From NCBI RefSeq assembly GCF_048771995.1, contig NC_133063.1:69755514-69819513 (forward strand): 64,000 nucleotides of DNA, written 5' to 3'. This document shows positions 25,701 through 34,818 of the stretch, one piece after another (the stretch's first letter is position 1; the number at the start of each line of letters is the position of its first letter). The translations under genes were made by a program, and so were the position numbers. Under the pieces are notes generated by a model that saw only the letters and a program-made list of their open reading frames with translations, had not been told where the DNA came from and searched no databases. Origin of the DNA: Taeniopygia guttata. Its lineage: Eukaryota > Chordata > Aves > Passeriformes > Estrildidae.

Positions 25701-27370
25701 CTTCTTCCCATTATAGTTTTGCTGATAACAGAAGATGTATCCTCAAGTTTCCTTGAGGTACTCTGCTATAACTGCAGGACATTTTCTTTGCATCTCCTGT
25801 TGTCATACAGGCTAAAAGGACAGATTGCTCCTTCGGTCAAAAGGTGATTATTGTCAATGCTTTAATCTCCAGCAAACTGGTACCCTTAAATATGCTCCTG
25901 CGTTTCCTCAAGCATTCAGTTTCCTTTTTCCCCTTAAGCAAGGGGACCTCATGATAATACACCAGACTAATCAGAGTTATAGAACTGGATGGGACATGGG
26001 CAGAGTTATAGAACATGGGTGGAACAAGACTGTTCAATGGGTTCACTCAAAAGGAAAGTTAAAATAATTTGATTATGATACATTCAGTCTTTCCCAAAAG
26101 ATACTATGAATTCCCTGCTCTGTGGCAGGAAGCTGAGTTGGGGGAACACAAATCTTGACCTTCTATTAATTAATGTCCCACTATTAGCATCAGGTAACTA
26201 TTGACACAGTATTCTCAGTTACTCCTTTGCTCAGTGCACACAGACAGGAGCAGGGGCTCACACCCCACCCCAGCAGGCTCCAGGCAGCTGTGAGCAGTCA
26301 CACCCAGGGGTGCTGGTTTCAGCAGCTGTGCTCACCCAGGGGTGCTGGTTTCAGCAGCTGGGCTCACCCAGTGCCCTGCAATCTCTGTCCAGCCACAGCA
26401 GCTGCTCGGATGTCCTGTGCATTACACAACCCGTGGTAGGTGCTGGAGGAGCGCTGGGGACCACGGGCAGGTTCAGCAGCCCTTTGTGCCCCAAGCTTAA
26501 CAGTTTCTGCATATTTCAGCACATATTCTTCCTCTCTCTGGCATGATGATTTTTTGTAACTATTTCTCCATCCCTACCCTGAGGTGCCCAGTCAGCCCAA
26601 ACACATATGAAAGCCCCTCCACCCACACACAGAGTAGCTCTTTAGACAATAGCTATTGCTCCAGAGATAGATCTTTTTAAAAATGCATTGGAAACTGGAG
26701 ATATACAGTAGTATACACAGGTAATAAAGTGGTTTAAGAGTAATTTCTACTGTAACATTCTGATTTTATGTCAAAGGAGGCAAGAAAAACTGTGGATTAG
26801 CATTTTACTGCTAGTGTCAGTTGACAAGGTAGGCCTAGGGTGAGAAAATAACCAGATGAAAAACCTAAGTTATTGTAAATACACTGAGGAAACTGTTCTG
26901 GTGTTTTAGTGAAGCAAAGGTATGCATCTGTTAGTCTGGTATTACTCAGTCTTTGAGGGACATGGGTATTATTTTTATTCATAGTCATCACAGAATCTAC
27001 CTCAAAATTATTAGTTGTTGCCTAAGGTTTATTTAAAAATTGGTAAATATGAGTCACTGGAGAAAAGCATAACAGGCATAAAATATAACAAATCAACAAC
27101 ATACATGAGTTTTTGTCACATTTGATGTTATAGAATGGCATTAGAAATACAATGTGTTTTTTACTTTGTGTATTTTCGTAGCTGAGTGAAGATAATAACT
27201 TTTTCATCATGCATTACCAAGGAGATTCAGTGCAGTTCCAATGCTATGAAGATAGAAGTTACTATCTGTGTGTGAATGATGACTCACTTGATATTCGCAA
27301 GCTGGAAAACAAAGCGCCCAATGAGGACAAAAATTTTTACTTCAGGGTGTCATATTTACAGGAAAAGTAA
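10649..27370 (+). CDS. IL33: Interleukin-33-like cytokine gene (seven coding exons)
   Basis: Coding exons: 10649-10714, 12854-13016, 13612-13722, 14942-15064, 18972-19060, 19929-20021 and 27182-27370. They total 834 nt, that is 277 residues plus TAA. All introns are GT-AG, and phases match at every junction (0,1,1,1,0,0). Residues 23-76 form a basic nuclear segment with L-R-S-G at 42-45. About 78-113 is a linker, and about 116-277 an IL-1-family beta-trefoil. No signal peptide is visible, as expected for IL-33, a nuclear alarmin released on cell damage that signals through ST2 (IL1RL1) and IL1RAP. Human IL-33 has 270 residues with the same exon order. C-terminal motifs (FFIMH, VQFQC, VNDDSLDI) align better with IL-33 than with IL-18 or IL-1B. 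No stop or frameshift is seen. The first exon is less certain than the rest; if it is wrong, translation could start at Met 12905. A divergent IL-1-family paralogue is the main alternative. Confidence 0.85.
10715..12853 (+). other. Intron 2 of the IL33-like gene
   Basis: About 2.1 kb without recognised repeats. It contains a CTCF-core-like word, CCACAAGGTGGCA, at 11480-11492. No other convincing exon was seen. Confidence 0.5.
12854..13016 (+). CDS. IL33: IL33-like exon 3: nuclear, nucleosome-binding domain
   Basis: The acceptor is CCTACTTTAG|G and the donor GACAG|GTAACT; the exon starts in phase 0 and ends in phase 1. It encodes about 54 residues, 23-76 of the model. It begins DSKQKSSEI, reminiscent of human KSQQKAKEV, then carries MLLRSGRRK, matching the human nucleosome-binding motif M-K-L-R-S-G, then HRRQTVKKK, resembling human FRRETTKR, and ends in a KT-(G/E) junction exactly where human exon 3 ends. 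In human IL-33 this peptide binds the H2A-H2B acidic patch and holds the protein on chromatin. Basic clusters RRK, HRR and KKK could act as nuclear localisation signals. The bird exon is about 12 residues longer than the human one. An internal in-frame acceptor at AACAG (exon start 12869) would shorten it by five residues. Confidence 0.85.
13612..13722 (+). CDS. IL33: IL33-like exon 4: linker between nuclear and cytokine domains
   Basis: It has a strong acceptor, CTCTTTTTGCAG|A, and a donor ATAA|GTAAAA. The exon is 111 nt, phase 1 to phase 1, and adds E77 (split codon) through I113. It reads FLLSLNRVERKLLG then NNGFFSNICVNTD. The R-K-x-L-L-G segment resembles mouse RKRSLLG in the same exon. 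In human IL-33 this exon carries the sites cut by neutrophil and mast-cell proteases that release the more active form. Primary sequence here is poorly conserved, as is usual for this exon even among mammals; length, phase and position carry the assignment. Human exon 4 is 126 nt. Confidence 0.72.
14101..14139. repeat. (GTTT)n microsatellite
   Basis: About nine GTTT units in intron 4 of the IL33-like gene. Confidence 0.95.
14827..14852. repeat. (GTAAA)n pentamer repeat
   Basis: Five GTAAA units about 90 bp before the exon 5 acceptor. Each unit contains a donor-like GTAAA word. Confidence 0.95.
14942..15064 (+). CDS. IL33: IL33-like exon 5: first beta strands of the cytokine domain
   Basis: The acceptor is TTTTTATTAG|T and the donor GAAG|GTAATG. 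It is 123 nt, phase 1 to 1; human exon 5 is 126 nt. Residues 114-154. The segment KCFILTEDS followed by the acidic HFDIDEDG aligns with the human stretch from ITFALEDE to IYVEDL, which opens the beta-trefoil and supplies acidic residues to the ST2 contact surface. The split codon with exon 4 reads Met114. The only alternative acceptor nearby (TTTAG, six bases downstream) would be in the wrong phase. A GTAAA pentamer repeat sits about 90 bp upstream in the intron. Confidence 0.82.
15140..15630 (+). mobile_element. CR1 LINE 3' fragment in intron 5
   Basis: The sense CR1 signature reads GTGAGCTGGGGGTGTTTAGCC, then GGAAGAGGCTGCCCAGG, then 'cccaacctaaatgattctgtgg' at the 3' end. It lies about 75 bp downstream of the exon 5 donor and is heavily mutated, so it is an old insertion. 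Confidence 0.8.
18972..19060 (+). CDS. IL33: IL33-like exon 6: central beta strands
   Basis: The acceptor is TGTAAAACAG|A and the donor AAAG|GTAAGA. It is 89 nt, starts in phase 1 and ends in phase 0, encoding D155-K184. The run EFVLLCKGKKHLSLK fits the IL-1-family strand pair seen in IL-1B as VALGLKEKNLYLSC and in IL-33 as MLMVTLSPTKDFWLHA. The segment NLVSLTQRSK would match human VLLSYYESQ. The loop holding the human caspase-3/7 site DGVD is shorter here and has no D-x-x-D. A second donor-like GTAAGAAG lies 23 bases upstream of the chosen one. Confidence 0.8.
19929..20021 (+). CDS. IL33: IL33-like exon 7: beta strand and long cysteine-rich loop
   Basis: The acceptor is TGTAAACACAG|G and the donor AACAG|GTATAC. 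It is 93 nt, phase 0 on both sides, and only this phase is open (the other two meet a stop). Residues 185-215. SEPDGPSLERC aligns with human NNKEHSVELHKC, putting C201 opposite human C208. The rest, NMKTCSHEDPDFKQ, is a longer acidic loop than in human IL-33 and adds C206; C190 is also extra. It leads straight into the last exon. Confidence 0.8.
20701..20749. repeat. Tandem duplication, 28-bp period
   Basis: TGGGATACCTAAACTTTAGGG occurs at 20701 and again at 20729. Confidence 0.9.
26301..26371. repeat. Tandem duplication, 32-bp period
   Basis: CACCCAGGGGTGCTGGTTTC followed by AGCAGCTG(T/G)GCT occurs at 26301-26332 and 26333-26364, with a third partial unit. It lies in a locally GC-rich patch. 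Confidence 0.9.
27182..27370 (+). CDS. IL33: IL33-like exon 8: C-terminal end of the trefoil and stop
   Basis: The acceptor is TATTTTCGTAG|C, and the open stretch runs 62 residues to TAA at 27368-27370. It starts LSEDNNFFIMH, continues DSVQFQCYED, then YYLCVNDDSLDIRKL, then NFYFRVS near the end. This matches the human IL-33 C-terminus in order: FFVLH, VSFEC, VKDNHLALIK, ILFKLS. C236 aligns with human C232. The tail is four or five residues longer than in human. This exon is the clearest single piece of homology and was the anchor for finding the others. It lies 7.2 kb beyond exon 7. Confidence 0.9.
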   Translation: MSEDNNFFIMHYQGDSVQFQCYEDRSYYLCVNDDSLDIRKLENKAPNEDKNFYFRVSYLQEK

Positions 27371-27653
27371 CTTGTCTGCCTTTCAGTGGCCTAAGTGTCC
27401 ATACAGCTCCTAAGAAGATGAGGAAGTTTGAGATCAACTAATTTCTGTTTGAGCTAAATTTTTACATTGTCTTAATTTCTAAGTCACCAACGTTCTTTAT
27501 TTCTGTACATTCAATAGCAAAAGAGGAAGGCCCAGTTTGAAAAACTTGATACTAACTGATCAGTCTCTGTGTCTTACCTACCAATTACGTTTTTAAGGAA
27601 CCAAAATATTCTGGTGTGGGAAAATATACAGGGGATATTTCAAAGATGGCAAC

Positions 27654-27659
27654 AATAAA
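27654..27659 (+). terminator. Polyadenylation signal of the IL33-like gene
   Basis: A canonical AATAAA lies 284 bases after the stop codon, giving a predicted 3' UTR of about 300 bases (27371 to about 27680). A GT-rich stretch further upstream and T-rich stretches downstream are compatible, but the cleavage site is not determined. Confidence 0.5.
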
Positions 27660-27680
27660 GAACATATTTGAATATGATCA

Positions 27681-30020
27681 TAGAATGTGCCATTAGTTCT
27701 CCATGTCATAAACATTGTACTTTTTAAAAAACTGTCTCTTATAATCTCACCTGAATGTGACAAGAAAATTTTCAGAAGTTGCTAAATGCATATGTGCATA
27801 TCCTGATTGACTAACTTGGAGAAAGAGTCAGAAAAGGTGTCTTGATTCTGTCTGAGAATAAGGGACGATGCTGGAAGCTAGAAGATGTCTCTGCACCTGT
27901 AGCTCCAAGCCAGCCCATATAGTCCATTATGCAATTTCAGCATCTCTCCAGCATGGCAGCTCTGTAAGAAAATGTGCACAGAACATCAGATGCACAATGT
28001 GCAGGCAGAGGGAGGGAGGCACATTGAACTGATGGGCCAAAACAGATGCCTGAAAACACAGCAGAAAATTGCTCTGACATATTGGCTTTCACTTCTGAGT
28101 CATGGAGGGAAATATAATCACATGTTCAATTGCAAAGCAGAGTGCAGAACAACATCAGAAAAACAATAATGTTCAAAATTACTGAGTAAAATAAACACTA
28201 AGTGTTTATGTGGGGTACACTGGAGGAGACATAGGAGTACCTACCTAAGAGCAACAGGGTCTGTCAGTATCAAATGGAAGATGTTGACACTTAAATGTCC
28301 ATAGACCTTGCCCTGCAAACCATAACCCTGCAAACCCCCTGAAAGTTATCAGGATCACTAAGTGTCAAAGATCTGGTTCTTCATTCCTGTACATGGAATT
28401 CCTCTCTGATTTAGTGGCAGTTTTCTCTGATGCAAGTAATTTGAGACTGTATGTGTATAAATGATAGACATGGTGCATCTATGCCAAGAGACTCTTGCTT
28501 AGTTGCAACAAAACAACCTACAAGATAACACATTTGCAAGAATAGTCCTGTGTAAGTATAATAAACAATGCACGCCTGAAATAGGAATCCTAACATCAGT
28601 CTGTCGTTCACACCAATGCGCATTGCAATCAGGCAATTTTCTGATGTAAACTAAATTCCATAGGTGCATGAGACCTTAAAAGATTTCACAGCTTGCTTGT
28701 TGTATTCTTCAAATAGCGAAAATCTTTATGTTGGTTATAATACTCATTGAAGAGAACTTTAAAGTATTTTCTAAATAATATTTACAACACCTGGACCTGC
28801 AAAGAGTACAATAAACTGCCAAGAGTTAGCATGAAGAAAAAAAACCCAAAAGTCTGGATATTAATTTCAGCATTTATTACACTAGAATCAAGTTAACTTA
28901 AACTACTTAAGATGTTGCACAAGACATAGATTCAATTGTAGTAAGTACATTAATCTCACTATCTGATACACTAACACTTCATAGTCATACATTTATTATG
29001 GGTAGGGTAATCCTCTCACTAAATTACAGAATGTGCTAGAGGGCAAGTTGATGAAAAGATGACACATCACCATAAAGCTTGTACAAAGCATATAAGCATA
29101 TTAATGAAATCAGTGCTGCTGATATCACCACAAAAGTAACATTTACCTCAGTTAAATTTGAATCTATTTTATAGTCAAAATTTAAATTATGGTTATATGC
29201 AGAATTTTGAACTTTTACCATGTGCCATCTTTAATTTTTTTTAGCAATTAAAGGGAAAATAAGCCTTTACGGAATACAGCAGTGGTAACTTTGTAAAATT
29301 TTGGATTTAATATCTAAGATAGTAATATCATTTGTCTTCTTTTCTCATCAATCACAGTAAAATCAGCCAACTTTGTAACTCTAAATGTACATAGTAAAGC
29401 AAGTTAAAAAATTCTCTATCCTAATCTTTATTGAAGTCTTATTTTGATCATAAAAATCCCTTCAACTCACATTTTCCAGTTCCCACTAATCTAAGTGTCT
29501 TGTGAATGGCAGATAAGTTTTTAATGTGTGAGGTGGAAATCATATAGAAATTTTATTTTAAAATAGAAAATGAAAGCCATTTCAGAATGGCTTTCAGAAA
29601 AAGTATAGTTCAGAAAAATGTAGTTTCAAACACTTTACAATTAAATCCAATGTGTCTAACATTTGAATATGAAATATAATTAGTATTTTCCTGCTTAAAA
29701 CAACAATTATATTATTTAACTTTCATTTAACAGATGTGATAATTATTAAACTAATAATATAGATATGTTGCTCTTGTATTTCTGCCCTTCTAAAGCTGTG
29801 CCTTAAATAAAGTGCTGCATTTTGTTTGCTTAGGCCAATGTAATGCAAGTATTCTTCATATATTACTTGTAGTATTTTGACCATATTTGTGAGTTCCTGC
29901 AATAAACCTGTGAGAAGCACTACAATAACTATAAAGCAAGTGATCTTTCTCTGTGTTACATTAACTTCCTTCATTATAGGGAGCCAAAAGAGCTAGAAAT
30001 TTGAACTAGAAATTGTCATT
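27681..30020. other. 3' flank of the IL33-like gene, nothing recognised
   Basis: AT-rich DNA. Two short hydrophobic minus-strand open stretches (29036-29221 and 29723-29974) have no splice support or recognisable family. Confidence 0.5.
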
Positions 30021-30023
30021 TTT

Positions 30024-30208
30024 CTTGCCTCTATTTGGCATTTTCAAGGCTATGTCTGCATGTGATGGCATGCCACCACTTCCCCCATTCCCGCTTGAGC
30101 AAGGGCCACCCATGAGGTTTGTAGTGCATCTGACTGATGGATGCAACTGTTCAGGGCCATAACTCTTGCTCAGCAGCCAAGGGCCATAATTCTTGTTCAA
30201 CATTCAGT
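30024..30208. repeat. Unnamed interspersed repeat, copy 1
   Basis: It shares about 185 bp with the start of the copy at 31409, for example the block TTTGGCATTTTCAAGGCT and the block CATCTGAC(T/C)(G/A)ATGGATGCAA. Same orientation; the family is not identified. Confidence 0.7.
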
Positions 30209-30576
30209 AGACACTAAATGTCTCTAAAGTCTAAACAAATTATTACGATCTCACATAGGTATAATTACAATACTGCTAAAACTTGTAAGCAATCCAAATT
30301 ATGCAATTTCAGTTGAGGATCTTAAGTAACACAACATCTCAATAGAAGGACTCATTTATGCCTTTTCCTTGGTGTTAAATGTTCACCTTGCACTCACAAT
30401 CTGATGTCAAGGGCTCTTTTTCTTAGATAGGATGATGTGGTCAGGGTGCCATCACAGTAAATACAATACTTGTGTATCTTGTAGTTCTCAGCTGGTTCAA
30501 ACAGAAGAACACTCTCCCTTGAGTATTGCTACTTTTATATATACATAGTATTAATTTTAAAGATGCATATAATCAG

Positions 30577-30965
30577 ATATTATATTATATTATATTATAT
30601 TATATTATATTATATTATATTATATTATATTATATTATATTATATTATATTATATTATATTATATTATATTATATTATATTATATTATATTATATTATAT
30701 TATATTATATTATATTATATTATATTATATTATATTATATTATATTATATTATATTATATTATATTATATTATATTATATTATATTATATTAATTATATT
30801 AATTATATTATATTAATTATATTATATTATATTATATTATATTATATTATATTATATTATATTATATTATATTATATTATATTATATTATATTATATTAT
30901 ATTATATTATATTATATTATATTATATTATATTATATTATATTATATTATATTATATTATATTAT
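30577..30965. repeat. (TATAT)n pentamer array, about 390 bp
   Basis: Near-perfect period-5 TATAT repeats, broken near 30790-30817 by TAATTATATTAA variants. The Y/I-rich open frames across it are artefacts of the repeat. Confidence 0.97.
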
Positions 30966-31408
30966 TGTAATTTTGGTTTTGATTCTGTTTGTCCATAATT
31001 TATCTAACGAAAGAAATGACAGTTCGTGCGCTTTGAGTGCAACTCCCCATATTCCCTGTTAATACAAAGAGTCTGCAGAAAAGATTCTCTATCAGCCCCT
31101 CCCTTCATTGCCTCTGGTAAATTACACGGGTTAACTGGCGGCCAGGAACCAGACACAGTGCCCGCTCTTGTACAGCTCCTTGAAGTCGTCCATCTCTAGC
31201 ACCATCTGGTGGTCTCTTGTAAACTGCTATCCATATTTCATTACATCATCAAGCTATAAAAAGGTCTCATTTAGCTGAAAACAAAAAAATATATTTATTT
31301 TTCCAAACCTCGAGATTAATTTCCAGATTACACAGAGCCTAGATCTCCTTTGTCTGGAATGACTAAAGGGTGCAGACTAGCAGGTCAAGGAAAAAAATAC
31401 TTTTCCCC

Positions 31409-31985
31409 TCTGTTTGGCATTTTCAAGGCTCTATCTGCATGTGATGGTGTGCCTCCACTTCCACCATTTCTGCTAAAGCAATGGCCACCAGTGATGTTTG
31501 TGGTGCATCTGACCAATGGATGCAATACTTCAGAAGCATAATTCTTGCTCAGAAGCCAAGGTCCATAACTCTTGTTCCACAAGGCAAAGGCTAGTTGGGC
31601 ACATGCCAACCCCCAAGTGCAGCTGCTGTAGGTCAGCCATCCTCCACAAGCCAAGGACAGCCCAGGCCCATTGATCTGTCTCATGGGACAGCAGCTGCAG
31701 CCAGGATCTCCCCTTGAGCAGGGACTCCTCTCAAGGTTACTCCTCAAGGCTGAGAGATTCCTTGCTGTAATAGATCCTTGGTAAGTGATCAAGAGGATCC
31801 TCCGCTTTGAAATCCTACCTAAGTGATATAAAGGATTGATTGTGCCCAAGTCATCCTTCAGACATGGACCAAGTCTGGGACTAAGTCTGGATGCAGCTGC
31901 ATGGAGCTCCCCAATTAAAGAAGTTGAGAAAGCAGCAGGGTCCTTTCTGAACCTCTGACTCAACAGCAGGGTCTCTGATGGTTCT
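31409..31985. repeat. Unnamed interspersed repeat, copy 2 (longer)
   Basis: The first 185 bp match copy 1; the rest extends to about 31985. A 192-codon open stretch on the minus strand (31385-31963) covers it, but copy 1 is the only relative seen and no protein family is recognised. It may be an LTR or ERV-internal piece. Confidence 0.6.
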
Positions 31986-32144
31986 GCCTCACCCTGTCCT
32001 TTATGCAGTAAACACTGAAGAGCTCATGCCATCACATCTGATTTAACAACTCTCACATTTACTGTGAAACTTTGGTAAATCACAGTTTAGACAAAAAACC
32101 ACGTGGCTATATCTCCGTTACAAGTGCAGTGCATCAATCCATCC

Positions 32145-32620
32145 ATGACACAGCAGTACTGTGTTCAGTTTTGGGCTTTCCAACACATACTGGAGCAAGG
32201 CTGAGCAGAGACAAGAGTAAGCGAGGAGGATGGAGCACCTGAGGAGGAAGAGCAACAACAGCAGTTTTTGTTTATACTGGAGATTAAAGGAAACTCTTCA
32301 CCTATCTGTAGGGGGATTGCAGAGAAGATGGAACAAAACTTTCCTTAGAGGTGCACATCAGAAGAACAATAAGCAGAAATCACAAGTTATGAATTGTCAC
32401 TGCCTGTAAATAAAAAGAAAACCACAGATGATTCAAGAAATGGAGCAGGTTTTGTGATTACAAAGTATTAATCTTCTAAATTTTTCCAGATTCAGTAGAA
32501 CAGGGCTCTGTGCACCCTCACCTAATGCTGAAGGTAAGCCTCTTTGAACAGGTGGTTTGACAAAATGACCTCCAGCAGCTTTTTCCAACATAAAGTATCT
32601 TGTAATCCTGTGATTCAAAG
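32145..32620 (+). mobile_element. CR1 LINE fragment, degraded
   Basis: The sense CR1 signature begins TGTGTTCAGTTTTGGGCTTTCC. The 3' end reads 'ccagcagctttttccaacat...gtaatcctgtgattc', the CR1 terminal pattern. The middle is very diverged. Confidence 0.6.
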
Positions 32621-33679
32621 GAAGCTTCTGTGTCTTGGAACTCACAGAGAGTTTAATCCAATGAATGAAAGAATTCAATAGAACCTACACAAACACACAG
32701 ATAAACAATATAAAAGAAAAAATAAATCCTGTTGATTTCACCTCAAAGCACAATATTTTCAGGATTATATACAGGCTTAAGGCCAAGAGAAAACACATTC
32801 AGAACCAGAAAAAATGTCATCACAAGTGAAAGATTGTGTCTAGATCTCCAGAAAGGTCAAATCAAAACATGTAACCTATTTCAAAGCAGAACATTGTATA
32901 AGGAGAACAAGGGGTCATTGGGAAGATAAAAAGTAATTGCAATATGATTAACAGGAATATTTAAAAGTTAGTGTCATTTTACTTGACTGTTTCTGACCTA
33001 GTTCTTGCAATAATTATCTTCCCAATACTTGAATGATCTCAGTAAGAGCATTTCACTAGAATTAACTCAAGCCTGCTCTGTAAGGATCCACTCCATTCTC
33101 CACCCCAACAGTGAAAATAATGAACAAACTATGATTTTGTTAAAGAAATCAGAATATACATTAGGTATTGTAACATAGACATCAGATAAACTTAGCTGCA
33201 AGTGTTGCCTAAATTTCACAAATCGTAAAAATTACTATCACAAAAATTAATTTCCTGCAATTAGTGCATTTTTCTCTTATATATATTGAAGCTGGAGCCA
33301 AATACAGGCATGATCTTTTCTTAAACATTAAGATTACCTTTTTGGGCGCTATAACAGCAAACCTGGTATTTTCACTGCTTTCTCATTAAAATACTTACAA
33401 AGAGAAAGCCACAAGATTTTCAGTGTTCTGGTGAAGTTGCTTGTGTCAAGCCTGGTGACAAAGCAGGCAATATAAGCATTTAGCAGACATTGATAGAAGA
33501 AACGAAATTGTTGGTTAATACATCTTTCCTGCCAGTTTATTGACAAAGGGATTCTCAGGTGTTTTACAGAGACTAAACATAAGAAGTACACAAATAATGG
33601 GGCAAGGAAGTCTAGAAAAAAGGATTTGAATTTGAGAGAAAAAAACCACAAAATATTTTTTTCCTGGTATGTAATCAAA
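32621..33679. other. Non-coding DNA, nothing recognised
   Basis: AT-rich. No repeat family or coding pattern was supported. Confidence 0.5.
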
Positions 33680-33737
33680 ACCTACTGGTTTTCAATTTGA
33701 AGCTATTGCCCCTTGTCCTGTCACTACATGTTCTTAC

Positions 33738-33738
<1 letters not shown>

Positions 33739-33772
<34 letters not shown>
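33739..33772. repeat. Poly(A) run, 34 bp
   Basis: An uninterrupted A run inside the CR1 3' region. It may be the tail of a small retroposed insertion or slippage. Confidence 0.95.
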
Positions 33773-33775
<3 letters not shown>

Positions 33776-34240
33776 CCAGGTTTCTTGTAGGTTCCCATCA
33801 GGTACTAGAAGGTTGCAATTAGGTCTCTCTGGAGGTGCATCTTTTCCTGGTTGAACAAACTCAATTCTCTCAGCTTCCTCACAGGAGTGCTGCTCTAGCC
33901 CTCTATAATTTTGGTAGTCCTCTCTGTACTCACACCCAACTCACTCCCATGTCCTTCCTGTGCTGGGACCCCAGAGCTGATGCAGCACTGCAGTGGGGTC
34001 TCAGCAGAGCAGAGGGGCAGAATCCCCTCCCTGGCCCTGCTGCCCACCCTGCTCTGGATGCAGCCCAGGACATACTTGGCTTTCTGGGCTGCCAGTGCAC
34101 ATTTCTGGGTCATTTCCAGCCTCTCATCCCCCAGCACCCCCAAATCCTTCTCAGCAGGGCTGCTCTGATCTCTTCATCCCAGTTTATGCTCATACCATGG
34201 GTTGCCCCAATCCAGGTGTAGCACCCTGCACTTGGTTTTC

Positions 34241-34818
34241 TGTCCTAGTTTGATCCCAGCCAGCAAGCAGCCAAACCCCCATTCACCCTCTCATCTGTGG
34301 AACTGGGGAGAGAATCAGAAGGGTAAAAGCTGAAGAGCTCAGGGGTTGAGATAAGAACAGTTTAAAAGGGAGAGCAGAAGCCACACACACAAGGAAAGTA
34401 AAGCATGGGATTAAATCTGTGCTTCCCATGGGCAGGCAGGTGTTCAGCCAGCTCCAGGAGAGCAGGGCCCCATCACACATAACAGTGACTTGGGAAGAAA
34501 AACACCATTGCTCCAAATGCCCCCCACCTCCTTCTCCTTCTCTCACTCTATACACTGAGCATGATGCCACATGGTCTGGAATATCCCTTTGGTCAGCTGG
34601 GGTCACCTGTCCTGGCTGCATCTCCTCCTGATCTGAGCATCCCCGGTCCCCTCCCCAGTGTAGCAGTACCGAAAGCAGAAAAGGCCTTGGCTCTGTGCAA
34701 GCCTGGCTCAGCAGTAACAAAATTATCTCTGTATTTTCAGCTCTGTGTTCAGCACAAATCCAAAACACAGCCCCATAGCAGCCACTATGGAGGTTTACTC
34801 TACACCAGACAAAACCAG
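34241..34818. mobile_element. LTR-like insertion inside the CR1
   Basis: CR1 sequence stops after 'gcaccctgcacttgg' and resumes at 'ctttgttaaaccttgtgag', the correct next segment. The inserted block starts TGTCCTAGTTTGATCCC, like the solo LTR at 37,029. The right end and the target duplication are not clear. Confidence 0.6.

Larger units (their letters stand above)
20022..27181 (+). other. Intron 7 of the IL33-like gene (7.2 kb)
   Basis: Mostly unique-looking AT-rich DNA. It holds a 28-bp tandem duplication (20701-20749), a C12 run (21222-21233) and a GC-richer block at 26220-26480 with a 32-bp tandem duplication. No further exon was convincing: the frames of exons 7 and 8 join directly. Confidence 0.6.

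Noticed and set aside
27182-27370. Assignment of the last exon to IL-18 or IL-1B
   Set aside because: The FFIMH and VQFQC motifs, the V-x-D-x-x-L pattern and above all the linked L-R-S-G nuclear exon fit IL-33 better.
29036-29974. Two minus-strand hydrophobic open stretches that each contain EVNVT, considered as exons of a membrane protein
   Set aside because: Hydrophobic frames are common in AT-rich DNA. No splice sites in compatible phase, no family match, and the shared five residues are within chance.
30526-30816. Y/I/L-rich open frames
   Set aside because: They are products of the TATAT pentamer array.
31190-31215. CCATCTGGTGG word as a second CTCF site
   Set aside because: It departs from the core at several key positions.
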